Part shown: one piece after another, positions 12,029 through 24,521 of the stretch | Position numbering within the stretch: the first letter of the stretch is position 1 | Layout: every line of letters begins with the position of its first letter | Assembly (NCBI GenBank): GCA_963978545.1 | Contig: OZ021723.1 | Coordinates: forward strand, 47,626,069-47,690,068 | Source: Linyphia triangularis | Taxonomy: Eukaryota > Arthropoda > Arachnida > Araneae > Linyphiidae | Length of the DNA: 64,000 bases | Direction of reading: 5' to 3' | Notes under the pieces: model-generated | Databases searched by the model: none | Told to the model about the DNA's origin: nothing | What the model saw: the letters and a program-made list of their open reading frames with translations, nothing else | Made by a program: the position numbers and the translations under genes

Positions 12029-15000
12029 AATTAAGCATCGTATTTGTACTATGAAAGATAAAGCAAGAATAAGCAAACCTCAAAGATTGTTCAACGAATG
12101 AACGAAATACGATAAAAAGAACATCTAAAAGGAACAAATTGTATTTGTACTAAGTAAAAGCAACCTATAATGTAAGTTATTCTCTACTTAATTTGTAAAA
12201 TGCGACTGAAGACATTTCATGTCACTAAGATCCCAGAAGGTCATACGCAATTGTTTGTCGAGAGCCCAAATTGTCTCTTCTTATCAGCAATAAAAATATC
12301 TTATTTACTCACTAGATTATATGAGGAAAACGGCGGGAGAAGAATGAGAAAGGAACTTATTGATAATTAGAGGAATGTATTTTGTCTTTATCATGTTTGA
12401 AATTTTATTTAAGGATTGTAAAATAGTGAAAAATAGAGGATTAGCACATATTTCGTCGAAACAGATAAACAAGTTATTTCGGACATGAAAGCCAAGTTCA
12501 CTAGATAAGGAAAGCTTTCTGATTAAAATTCTGGATCGGGGAAAAAAATTATAAAATCCCCAACAATATTTTGCCAATTATATATTTTAAATGTTTGATC
12601 CAAGTAATTTAAGCTATCCACTTTTTATTGATTTTGACTCAAAATTCGACAGTCTTAAATCTTGAGACTCAGTGCATCAGTGTATTTGATTTCATCTACT
12701 CAATTTTGTTGTCCGTTTCTATATAATTTACATTAAAATATGATGAGAGTGGAAAGCTATTACAAATCGTTGCACACAAGTTTCGGAACAAACCACATTC
12801 ATTGAAGTGCAATTGAGAACTTAATAGAAATGTGGGTTGCCACTATTTTTTCTTCTTGTAGATTAACTTTTAGGTGATGAAATAACTATCAAAAATATCA
12901 AATTAGTTATTTATTAAGAGAGCTGTAAAAATATTTAAACATAGTTATGTACACAATATTACATTAAATTTTTTAATACTGTTTGAAATATATATAATAT
13001 TTTAAGTGCTGTTGAGTTTATTATCACTTTTATTAAAAATATTTTAAAAGTTTTCCATCTCAGAAATTTAACTATATATCATAAGAATAGAAAGTAGACT
13101 TGTTAACGGATTTACAAAATAAGGAATTAAAAGTTATTGACGAATTAAAAGTTATCGAGTGATTCAAGCATCCGATACCAATTCTTGTTTCAAAACTCTC
13201 GTATTGAGTTTCGCAGAAAAATCTTTTCCAGTTAGTGTTTTCATTTGTTTTGAAATTTCAGCACAATATATAGGTAATTGATACCTCTCGTTTCTAAAAG
13301 AGTTACGTGATGGTTTCCATGGAAACGATCATGCTTTACGCAAGCTTTTATTTTCAAGATGTCTGATCTGCAAAACTTTCATTTATCAATTATTTCGAGT
13401 CGCTTTGGATTAATTTATATTTGTAGGGAAGAAAATTTTTCTGGATCCTGATCTTCTTTTTCATAAAAATTTATTCTTGTCCTACGATTTCCTGCAAGTT
13501 GTTTTTAACTTAAAGTAACTTTTTTTAAAGATATAAGCTAACTTTTTATAATGGGATTTTTTGCGACTTTATTTAAGTTTGTAATGCTACGCATACATGA
13601 CAAGCTTGCAGTCTGCTATTTAAACAATGGTGATTCTAAACCATGCACACACAGAAAAAAAAAAGAAGAAAACAAACCCCGCTGTCTACTCCATCATGAC
13701 GCACTTCACTGCGGATATGTGATGATTACTTCAAAATCCCAAAACTTCTCTTGGACAACGGGATCGCTTTTATCTAACGGTTATAGTTCTGAACCTAGTA
13801 TATAGTGGATGCCCGGGCTCGTGATCGATTCTGTCCTGACCGCTTTAGTCTCTACAAGTTAGATTTTAAGTTCGCGGCATGTGTTTAAATACGTCGATAT
13901 CTATCTCCCATGTATAATAAAAGTACTGAGATACAATTTTTAAACACAATTAAAAACTCTTTGAAATGTTGTCCTTATGGCCATTAATAACTACAAATGT
14001 GTCACTATGCACGCATTTAAGTGAGATAATGTTCAGAATTTCCCAATTAATTTTGTAAATTCCGGACTGTTAAGTTATAAGTACCCCTATGATGTCTTAT
14101 TATTTCATCTTAAGTACGTTACTGACGAACCCTTTTTACTTACTCATTTTGCAACTAAAACTGATTTAAACCTTGTATAATATGTATTTGATGTAAAATT
14201 TTGTTGTATCTAGTTCTGATTTTATGTATATTCTAGCAGTATCCTATTTTTTGTTAAATTGTTGAATCAAAATCATACAACTTTTTAAGTTTTATACAGT
14301 TGACAGTGATCAAATGATAGAAATGAAGTGTTAAGAATTTTTTTACCCTTAGGAATTCGAAATCTTATAATCAAATTAATTTACTTTGTCTATAAAAACC
14401 AGTAACGACACAATTAAAATAGGTAAAAACCTGGTAACTTGCTATAAATGTAATGAAAGTCCAATCCATTTTATGAGTGAAAGGGTATAAATTTTATGCT
14501 CCATAATCTTATGGATATACGTTGCTAGAAATTACTTGAATATGAATTACTTTTCAAATTCTGTAAAAGTATAATAGTTTGCTCAATCGCTGAAATTGTG
14601 ATTTGTAATGACCAGGAAAAGGAAAGTATTTTATGATAATAGCATCACTTATAATCAAATTAACTGTCGTAAGTATGACGCATCCTTTAGCCTCAATGTT
14701 TATTCCAAACACGAATTCCAGGGTTAATAAGTTGAAATCATTCTAATATGTTACATACCAAATTTATTTGAAAATAGGTGACTTACATGATTTTTCCTAT
14801 TGTATCATAAAGACGTCATCATTGAATTGTGAAAGATAAAACTTTTATATATATATATAATATCTTTCATTCAATTATTTTCATCCTTATACTAAAATTG
14901 AGTTAATTGCTTGAAATATTCTTGAAAATTTCTTCCAAAAATTATCTGTATTTATATTACTTATTGGACACGTAAAACTTTCAATCAAAATCATTAGTAG

Positions 15001-18000
15001 TAGCATCTAATAAAAGAATAGAACACTGTGCTCTCTACAGCGCATGTCCAAGTTATGCCTTCCTTTACTGTTTCATTGGTAAGTTAGTTGTGACTTCCTA
15101 ATACATCCAGTTTTTGTTTTCACTTAAAGTTTCTAAAATATTTTATTCATTAGCAAATAGCATACACACAACACCAATTTCTAAAAACAATTTATTGAGA
15201 ACTAGAGATACCCCATAACGGAATTGATGTTGTATGATGATTTTTTTCATATAGCGATCAGAAAAATCGCCAAAATCAGAAGCATGATAACTAAAGTAAA
15301 ATTATAATGCAAACTAAAAAATTAATTAAAGTGAAAACTAAAAAAAATAATTAAAATGAAAATTTAAAAACTGATTGAGATGAAAACTAAAAAATTCATT
15401 AAAATGAAAACTAAAGTAAAAATATTATATATATATTTACAAACAACGTTTGCAAAAAAACAAATTCCGATTTAATAAACGTTGAAAAAGTGGGTACAAT
15501 TCATTCATTTTCTTACATTTTCTACTTACATCAAATTAAATTAATTTATTTTTGTTTATTCACTCATAGTTTTTCTAGTAGATTCATGTTGCCTTTCTGA
15601 GATTTAGTTTAAGAAATATACAAAGAGTTTGTATGTGCAAGTGCTAATAGCTAATAGTAATACGGAATGAGAAGTTAGTTATAAAAGAAACGCATAAAAT
15701 GAAGACTTCTATAAATAAGTTTTAAAGTTGTAATATTTTATAAATTTAATAGAATTATGTATTAAATATTCCATTCTCGTTTGAAACGAGCGTGTGTATT
15801 GAGAAAGAAATTAGAAAACTCTCTTTGGTGGCACTTAAGTCGACCTCATGACCTAAAAAAGACATTTTCGAGGTTCATTGAGGTCCTTGAAAAACCTATG
15901 AAAGTGCTCGAAAACATTTGTCCGATTTTCCACCGTTAAATATATTTTATCTACGAAAGCTATTGTTTCCAGTTCCGAAGCATTACAATGGATTATTAAA
16001 AGTAAAGAATCTGTAGTATTCTTGTCCTTTTAAAAGGAGGTTAAAAGGAGTTTTGAGTTGTCCCCATATAATTATTCTATGTTATCTAATTATTTTCTCA
16101 CTATATAATTTAAAGTATTCCAAATATTCAATTTTGTCCTATGTCGTTCCAGAAGTAATATTTCAAATTTTAATGATGGTTCAATAAAAACACATTAAGA
16201 AAAAATATTCTTGCAAATAAATCAAAACACATAACCCTCCGGCTCGTTGTAGATGGTCAAAAAGACCACTGATACTCACTCAACAAAAGAATCTTAACAG
16301 CACGGATCTAAGAAAAAAAAAGAAGCCGAAGCTCTTCAGTCGTGGATATGCACCTTTCATCACAGACCGATGATTATTGACCGATGCCGAAGTTCATGGT
16401 CTATGAGTGAAACAATCTGGGATCGATATATTTTGCAGGATTCCTGAGCCCCATCCGAAAGGAAAGAGGATCCTTTTTTTCTTCCCGTGGATGCTTCGAG
16501 CAAGGAGAAGGAATTCGGGGATTATAATCGACGATCCATTTGTTTCAGCCGCTGTTCATTTCTGGAGTCGTTTGGTAATTCAATCAGAGGATGTTTGTGC
16601 GTATGTGATTGCATGAGTGGTTCTCGCTTATTGTTGATGGTATTGGTGAAGTGGGAGTCTTTCATTCCATGGGGTAATATTTTTTTATGTGCTGCAGAGT
16701 AAATAGTGGATTTCAACCTTGGAATGAAACTATATTTGATATGTGTTCAATCATTGAGTGGTTTGTATCATTTAACAACGTAATATGTCATTAAATAGCA
16801 AACATAGTATTGAAATTATTAAGAGTATGTGAAATGAAAACTGTAGCAAAATATAGTCATAAAACATTTATAATTATAACATAACAATGACGATCGTCAT
16901 GGCCATCGAAACTAAGATATTTATAATTCTGATTATTTTAATAATTGCAATGCTTATAATTATAGCAATAACATTGATAACAATTTCTTTTTACACAGCT
17001 AATCATGTACAATAATGATAATCGTAAGAAATGAATCGGTTATTGTTAATGCATTTCATCGCATATGTGTTGTATTGGGTTTGAATTCCAGCTAGCCGTT
17101 ATTGCAGAAAGAAATTTTGCGGTTTACAAAACCACAATTTGATTTGATGAATTTTCAAATTCTTTGTTATGTCAATGTCACTCAATCGTAAATTGCTAGA
17201 TATGTAAAATTTTTTAAAAAGGTTGTTATTACAAATATTTAAAAAAAAAAAAAAATCGTTTCACATTTGAGAACGGAAATGTATTAAACTCTAATTACAT
17301 GCCACGAACAAGTATAAAAATAGCTTTTTATATTTGTATAAACTTCAGCATACATTTTAAATTTGAAGCCTGTTAATGGAAGGTTTTTTTGACTGGCAAC
17401 TTTATGAGCAAATAAATGTTCACTTCTATTATAATATTTAATTTTATTCAGTACATAATGAAAATACAGTTTTAAAGGATTGTCCCTTCTGTTGTGTAGT
17501 AAAAGCTAAACATTCATGGTAGAGTCTGCGATGGCACTGCAGTTTTAATATTTAATAAATTAAAATATATAACTTTCTAATAAGTTATGTTTTGCTTAAA
17601 TGAATTTTAAACGTATTAAAGTGTTAGTAATGTTCCACGAAGAACAACATGAAATAGAGAATCCTACTCTAAAGCATAAAAGAATTAAATTAAAAGAGAC
17701 AAAATTTTGATTAATGATTTATAATTAGAACTTGGTACATTAACAAAAATCTTTGTAAATAACAAATCTATAAACTTTCATATTTTTTCAAATATTTATA
17801 GAGTTTATAAAATAACCACACAAAGGCTGTGGCGATCCTCCGACTGCATTCAACATTTTCTAACAGAACTACAAATGTTACTAACTTGCGCTATATGTCA
17901 AATGCAATGTCTCATTAGGAGAAGTTCTCATTCAAATATTCAACAGGAAGTTGTGACCAGATGTCCCAATTCGTGTAACCTTAACTATAAATGTTACAGA

Positions 18001-19515
18001 CATGTTTCGTATATCAATTTGAATGTCTCGGTAATATTTGACAAGTTCACAGCTTGATATATTAAGTATAACTTGGATATTCAGTGAAAAGTTTACTCGT
18101 CAAATTTTTCGCTAACTTGGTTAATTTTTTTTTATATAAAAAAAAAAAACTTTATATTGTCAACTATAAAAAGAGGAGATTTTAGCCAATATATGTCACT
18201 GAATGGTGCATGCTTGATATCTGGGCCTGATGTGCTGGAGTGAAACGCGTATAGAAGCGAACTTTTAGTGACGTTTACTGTCACAATCCACCGTGATTTA
18301 TTCTTTGCTTCGGTATTCTATAAGATAAACCTGAATACATAAAACTTTGAATTTAATCCTTCAGATATTTATTCTAATAATACATTTTCATCAGGGGCAA
18401 AACATGTCTTCAACTTTAAACAGTAATATGAAGTTTAATTGCAGTAATATATTCTCCTTTATAAATGTTTAATCGATTATTGATGGGTTTCTGTTGTGTA
18501 TACTTAAATACCCTTTTCGAATTGTCGGCGTAACAATTTTACTATCGGTAGTAAAACCTTTTCCTTTAATGTTATTTCTTTTCAACAAAAAACGTGCATT
18601 GGTGTTTAGAATAAAAATGTTTACGGTTAAGAAAACTAAAGTCTTAACTTGTTTTTGAATTGTTATTTTACTTACTCTAACTTTATTTCATTATTCCTTT
18701 TTTGGTTTATAAGTATATAACTGTCACTGAATTTCCCATTACTAAATATGCAGTTTGCTTAACGCTCATAAAATTAAAATAAGGTCGATTGTGTATGTTT
18801 TAACCGTTAAATAATTTTATTTAACTATCTAATATGTAAGAGCTATTCCAAATTTTTTTTATTAAAAACAGCGTGTTGTTTTATGAATTTGTTGACACCC
18901 TTATGTTTAATATTCCACTTTTTACCAAAAAAATAATATTTTTTTATTTTTTTATTATTTCTTGTAACCCATTTACGACGGTTGAAAAGAAAATTTGCCA
19001 ATCAATGTTTTAGTTTTTTCTATGCTAATAAATTGCGATTGTGGTTCCAATTATTGTTTTTTAAGAATCATAAAAAATAATTTTCAAAAAATCTTAAAAA
19101 TTCAAAATATACTTTAAATGATCTAAATAAACAAGGTATAGGATAAAAAGTCATTGTTTTGAACTATTTTAAAGTCGTATTTAATGGGTTAATTCGAGTC
19201 TAATTACTTTTATGAATGTTATGTATTTATGTAATTTGATCTATTTATTGGTATTTTCTATTTATCAATAGGTTTCTATTTAATTAAAAATAGTTAATAG
19301 TATAATATAGACACCCAATTTCAAAACTGCTTGAAAACCGCTGATAACTTTAAAACATTCAGTATGTATTGACGATTTTGCAAGAGACTACGTAATATTT
19401 TAATAGGTTATTTAAGAAACATCATCTAAGTCCCTTTATGAAAAAAAACGTGTTTATTATAAACACGATTACTCATTATTACTGTAATTTTGTAATAAAT
19501 AATCGATTCCTTAGC
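12029..19515. other. long AT-rich intergenic stretch
   Basis: About 7.5 kb with no exon, transposase reading or RNA gene that I can support. Small items: a stem-like pair at 14821-14875 (ATTGAAT...GAAAGATA against TATCTTTCATTCAAT with a TA-rich loop), a short tandem array at 15285-15420, a less AT-rich patch at 16230-16720 with only short open frames, and A(n)/T(n) runs. Confidence 0.45.
15285..15420. repeat. degenerate tandem repeat, about 27-35 bp unit
   Basis: The phrase GAAAACTAAA(G/A)AA...ATTAAAATGAAAACT recurs about five times with small length changes. Non-coding. Confidence 0.65.
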
Positions 19516-19670
19516 AGTATACATGTTACCGGCAATGCATGGAAGGCCAGGATTCATTAGAATGAAGGGCGTTCTTAGGCAAGGTGGGAAATAAGAGAAT
19601 CATTATATACTCGACAAGGCATTCTTAGAATGCCAAATGACAAACCGGCAACACATAAAATACATCCCCC
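19516..19670. repeat. dispersed fold-back repeat, copy A
   Basis: Starts around TGTTACCGGCAATGCAT and ends near AAACCGGCAACACA, so its two ends are rough reverse complements, with an inner GGCATTCTTAGAATGCC palindrome. Its first 95 bp match the reverse complement of 23515-23612. Probably a MITE. Confidence 0.55.
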
Positions 19671-21368
19671 ATTCGTTTCGAATATTACATGAAACCTAAT
19701 TGCAACAAGTAGATTAATTTTAATTTCTTATTTTTATAAATGGGACTTCGAATAGGAGCAATTATTTGTTTTAGAAAGTGACTTCCAATACGCATAGAAC
19801 TCTGAAATTTTAAGCACAAATAGTTTTTGGCATCTCATTTTCTTATTACAAACAGAACGTTAAAATTGTAATTAGATTTTTTTTTTTAATTATTATTATT
19901 ATTATTTTTTTAAAAAATTTCTTTAAGTTTTTTTTTTATTGAAGTGACTACCAATACAGGTAAAAATTTTAAATTTTAAACACTAGAGTGGGAGAGGGGA
20001 ATGTATTATGTGATTGGTTTCAATGATCACTGGGGGCGGGATATTAGGGGCTTGGTTTCTGGGAGGGGGAGGATTTGATATAGAACCTGGAATTCATGGA
20101 AATCGGGGAAATGCCAGGGAATTTCACTCTTCTGGAAAAATCAGGAAATGTTATGGAATTTCGTAAAATCACCCTTTAATCAGGGAATTTTGAAATTTTT
20201 GAGTTTCCCTTCTCGCATGCCCCCCGTGCGGATATCTGCCTCGGCTCACATCACGTGAAGTGGATGCTATGATGTCACTGCATTGAATACAGTTTTTTCA
20301 TGTACTTTTTTAAGTCCATCTAAAAAGCCCTCAATATCTGGCTACTTGGGCGAGTTAGGAGAATGACGATTCGAACTTTTTCTACTCTCAGCAACTAATC
20401 TAAACTATCGATATCCCTCCCACAACCGCCTGTAGATATTCCGTTTTTTTTTTTTTTTTAAATTTATTATCTGGGATCATTATTATGCCTGGAACAATTA
20501 TTTCTGTTAGATTTCTGATGATCCTATAACTTAGCAGCGCAGCTATTATGCTATGAACAGGAAACAGCATGTGACATATATTAAAGAAAATAACATGTTT
20601 TATTTGCATTATTTTTGAAATTAAAAAGAAAAGTATTGTTCTGGTTTTGCTTTACCTTGAAGTTAGCAAGTATGGCTGAAGTTGGTGAATTTTGTATTTT
20701 TTAATTAATGTTTTCCATTCTTTTTCATTTAAAGATGTTTGTTTTGATTTTTACCATACATTTATTATGGCGCAATTATGCTTTGGCTATTTAGAATTAA
20801 ATTTACTGATTAAATTTTTGTTTTTTTAAATTCTCCATTATTTTTTTTTTTTTTTTTTAATTATAGCGCACATAAGGGATTTTTTGGGGAAATCATCTGG
20901 AAATCAGGGAAATGTCAGGGAATTTTATTTCTGAAATTCTGTAGCCACCCTGTATCTGGAAATAGATTAAAAACTTATTTTTCGAGGGATGATTTAAAAA
21001 AGAAATGTTTCTTTCAGAGGGGAGTGAGTATTGCATTATTGTATCAAAGGAATTTTTTCAAAACGTCAAGCGTTTTATTTCTACCCCTATACACATTGAC
21101 GGATTTCTGCAACGCGAGGGTGCGCAGCTCGTCTTTAATAAGAAAGACATAAATTTTGCTTTATACAACTTTTTCTTTACGTATTTTGAATACAAATTTT
21201 TTATGGCACTCTTTCACTATTTTTTCAGACTATTTTTTACTTTTGAGGAAAGCGCGTCTTTTATATAATAGCGTTGTCATGATCTTTTTTTTCATACTCT
21301 GCATTAATAGCATTTAGACTCACATAAAATGCTTATAATGCGATAGAATTTAATCAACTAGGCAAAGT
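19671..21368. other. intergenic with MITE fragments
   Basis: AT-rich sequence with long T runs. It holds two fragments of the CAGGGAA-rich MITE (separate entry) and no other assignable feature. Confidence 0.45.
20085..20952 (+). mobile_element. fragments of the CAGGGAA-rich MITE
   Basis: About 20085-20215 resembles the 5' half of the family (GAACCTGGAA..., GGGGAAATGCCAGGGAATTT). About 20880-20952 resembles its 3' end (AATCAGGGAAATGTCAGGGAA then GTAGCCACCCTG). The 660 bp between them are unrelated, so this is either one copy opened by an insertion or two fragments. Confidence 0.55.
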
Positions 21369-21539
21369 TTATTACACAGGCCAACAAAAAAAAATTGTTT
21401 GTTGCCCAAGATTTTCGAAATTATTTTAGCTATATTTGAGGCGCTGAAACTAAATATGAAATCAGTTTTTCTCTATCAGCTCTACTTTTTTATATCAGTG
21501 ATTCTGTATGCTGTAGCAAGTGGACTCATCCTAATTTAG

Positions 21540-22870
21540 TATTTGCAAGACGCTCGTTCCTTCATTAAGAGGAAGTGCCGATATGGCCGATACCAACGTT
21601 TCCCCTGCTACCAAAGCTCTGTAAGAACAAGTATTGTCCCTCTGATCATCCTTCTCATATTAGTGAAGGTGATATTGATTATGATGGTATATCTTCAATT
21701 CCTCTACATTTTAACCAGTGTGAATTAAATGACCTCACCAGAGATCTCAACTTTTCGAAATGAAGCTCCTGAATTACTGGCTTCCAGGTTGAAAGAAAAA
21801 CAAATTACTGAAAGAAGGAACCAAAATTAGTTTTTACCGTACAAGAGAAAAGTATCTGCTAGTGTTCTCTCAAGAAGACAATCTTGTAGTTTTTCACGAA
21901 ATTAAAGAACTCCTAGAAACAATGGATCTTCCTGAATATTTTCCAGATAATTGGCTACTATTTATTGACAACTCAAAGCAAATTTTGAAATGTGTCCTTC
22001 ACACTGGGAACAATGGGGTTCAATACTAATTGCTCACTTAACAAAAATGAATGAAGAATATAACACCATAGCTTTGGTTTTGGAGAAGATAAAGTATCAT
22101 GAACATCAATTGGTGATTTGTGTGGACTTAAAAACAGTAAACTGTCTCCTTGGACAGCAAAATGACTGTACAAAATATCCTTGCTTCTTGTGCTTCTGGA
22201 ATAGCAGAGAGAGAACACATCACTGAGTTAAAAAAGAGTGGCCGAACAGAGAAAACATGGACGTTGGGGGAAAAAATGTCATAAATGATTTATTAGTTGA
22301 CCTAGAGAAAATCATCTTTCCTTCACTACATATTAAGCTGGGCCTTATGAAGCAGTTTGTAAAGACTCTTGATTAGAAATAGGGAGGGAGGGGAGATGTC
22401 TCATTTGAATACGGAAAAAAAATTAAAGCAGGAATATTTCATGGCCCACAAATAAGACAACTCATTAAGAATCATGTCTTCGTAAATTCGATGAAAGAGA
22501 CTGACCGAAAAGCCTAAACTTCATTTGTTGCAGTTGTCAGAAATTTTCTAGGCAGACGCAAACTGAAATTATGTTGACTGGTAAACAAGATGCTTAACAC
22601 TTTCAAATCCCTTGGCTGTAACATGAGTATTAAGGTTGTTGAGGTTGGTGGAGTCCCTAAAACCGTTTTCCTGAAAATTTAAGAGACATCAGTGAGGAAT
22701 AAGATGAAAGATTTATCCAGAATATTAAAAATATGGAGGACAGCTAACAAAGAAGATGCAATATGCACATGATGGAAGATTACTGCTGGAGTTCAAAAAG
22801 AGACTGTTCCAAAATACATTCAAGAATGTCACGGAAAAGAAACTTCTAAAGTGTTCAGTGACTATAGCTA
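21540..22870 (+). pseudogene. transposon-borne protein remnant
   Basis: Recognisable pieces in order, in changing frames: RLKEKQLLKEGTKISFYR, LLETMDLPEYFPDNWLLFID, NKMNEEYNTIALVLEKIKY (approximate joins), LGQQNDCTKYPCFLCFWNSR, LGLMKQFVKTLD, FVAVVRNFLG. The series WLLFID...TKYPCFLCFWNSR is characteristic of a transposon-linked protein that I recall from many arthropod genomes but whose function I do not know. The CxxCxW piece could bind zinc. Several stops and frame changes make it dead. Confidence 0.6.
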
Positions 22871-22997
22871 TTTTCATCGATGACATTTTTCTCTATCTTT
22901 GTATATAATAATATTTCTATAATATAATAAAAAGTCCGTGTTTAGTTTTTTATTTGATCCATGGATTTAACTTAAAATAGTGTATTGTATATTTGGG

Positions 22998-23381
22998 CAA
23001 TTCTCTGTCGTGCACACGAGACATTTTGGCTCTTTTTTCTACTTAGAAACAAATTAGAATTGTAAAATTATGATGAATCTAACAGTTATGTTTTTGCCTT
23101 ATATCAGTCTAGTTGGCGACAAAGTTGTATTGAAAAATAATTATTTTAACTAGGTCAAATATACAATTTAAAGCCACCAACGCACGGGACAATGCGTCGG
23201 TGGATAAAAATGCATGTTTGACCTAGTTAAAGTTATTAATTTTTTCATACAACTTTGTCACCATGTAATATTATATCAAACAAAATCATAACTATTAGAT
23301 TCATCTTAATTTTATTATTCTTATCTGTTTACGAGTAGAAAAAAAGATCCAAAATGCTCCGTGCGTCAGCCAGAGAATTGT
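22998..23381. repeat. 380-bp imperfect fold-back repeat
   Basis: The arms (about 22999-23190 and 23195-23380) are reverse complements at roughly 80 per cent, with only a few bases between them. Clear matched blocks are CAATTCTCTG / CAGAGAATTG at the outside, TAACTAGGTCAAA / TTTGACCTAGTTA further in, and CCACC / GGTGG at the centre. It lies in the 3' part of the 21369-23522 element. Confidence 0.82.
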
Positions 23382-23514
23382 TCATTTCGTTAAAATGTCA
23401 TATCTTAGAAATTCGAGCTCCTAGGTAAAAACTAATGCCATATTTGAATTCAGGGCATCAAATTCATATGAAATCAGCTCCAAATACCCCCGCACCAAAA
23501 CCACTGTTGGCCTG

Positions 23515-23612
23515 TGTAATAATTCTCCTATTTCATACTTTACCTAAATACGCCCGATATTCTATAGAATAGTGGCATTTCATGCATTGTCGGTAACACA
23601 TACAAAGGATTG
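23515..23612. repeat. dispersed fold-back repeat, copy B (reverse)
   Basis: The reverse complement aligns with 19516-19615: shared blocks GTTACCG(A/G)CAATGCATG, GGGCGT and AATA(A/G)GAGAAT. It abuts the right end of the 2.15-kb transposon and overlaps its last bases. Confidence 0.6.
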
Positions 23613-23773
23613 GCTACATTCTATGATGTTAGATTGGTTAACAAGTTTAAGAGGCTATTTTGCGGGAACAGGTTTTTTTAATTTTTTTTTTTTTTTTAAT
23701 TTTTTAAAGTTGCTTACAACTAAATTATGGGATATCTAAAATAATCAGTTCGTTTTTAAGTAATAATAAGCAC

Positions 23774-24521
23774 CAGTGCTAGTAATGTGGGTAGACGAGG
23801 GGTGACGAGCCCCCAATTTTTCAAAGAATTACCCATGCGTCTCTCCACTTCTAAAATCATTGAAATCCACCCCCCCACTTTTAAATACATTCAATCCATT
23901 TAAAAACTATTAAAGAAAAATAACATTAACTTTTTAGCACAAGAAGGAAAATATCCTTTCGCTTTTTTTTTTTAACTTTCAATTTTTAAATGCACGATAG
24001 AATACTTATACATACATTCAAAGACAAAATTATTGAAAACAATCATCTTATCACTGTCTTGCACATGTATATAATTTTTAAAAAGATTATTATTATTATT
24101 ATTATTATTATTTTTATTTTTTTTTGATTTCTTACTATTTTTTCAGTTTTGATTACGAAATTTTGTTTTTAAATTTCTTGAAATATTATACAATACTGGA
24201 CATGGAATATTAGATTGCACTCAAATTAGATAAACATAGATTTTTTTCTTCTTCAAAATATATCAAGCATTGTGACTCTGAGAAAAAGTGATATTAAGTT
24301 TTCAAGTCTGTTAAAAACAAAACACAAAAAACAAACAAAAAACAACAACAACACTCTTCATGGTGTGTATATACAGCATACTGTTATAAAAATGTATTAT
24401 AGTACTTTGTATAAAGATAGAAGTACTTTTATTAACAAATACAGTGGGGGGGGGGGGGGTGTGCACTTGCTACCAACTTTTGGGCGTCCCCTCACTTTTT
24501 TTCTACCACTGACAAGCACTG
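23774..24521. mobile_element. non-autonomous element with imperfect inverted ends
   Basis: The left end reads CAGTGCTAGTAATGTGGGTAG and the reverse complement of the right end reads CAGTGCTTGTCAGTGGTAGA. Both are followed by GAGGGG-type sequence and a poly-C/poly-G tract (C7 near 23871, G14 near 24446). The body is AT-rich with a short TTA-repeat tract. No coding. No clear target duplication was seen. Confidence 0.6.

Larger units (their letters stand above)
21369..23522 (+). mobile_element. 2.15-kb DNA transposon with 18-bp inverted ends
   Basis: The ends are perfect reverse complements: TTATTACACAGGCCAACA at 21369-21386 and its complement at 23505-23522. Part of this match may be the target site. 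Inside, a decayed + strand reading of a protein family found in many arthropod transposon copies covers about 21540-22870, followed by a 380-bp internal fold-back. I cannot name the superfamily. Right of the element the flank matches a repeat also seen at 19516, so the insertion appears nested. Confidence 0.72.

Noticed and set aside
14821..14875. Inverted repeat around a TA tract
   Set aside because: Arms are only about 15 bp with a 2-nt gap in AT-rich sequence; not enough to call an element.
16407..16716. Cluster of overlapping open frames on both strands
   Set aside because: The patch is less AT-rich, so stops are rarer; none of the readings shows a domain.
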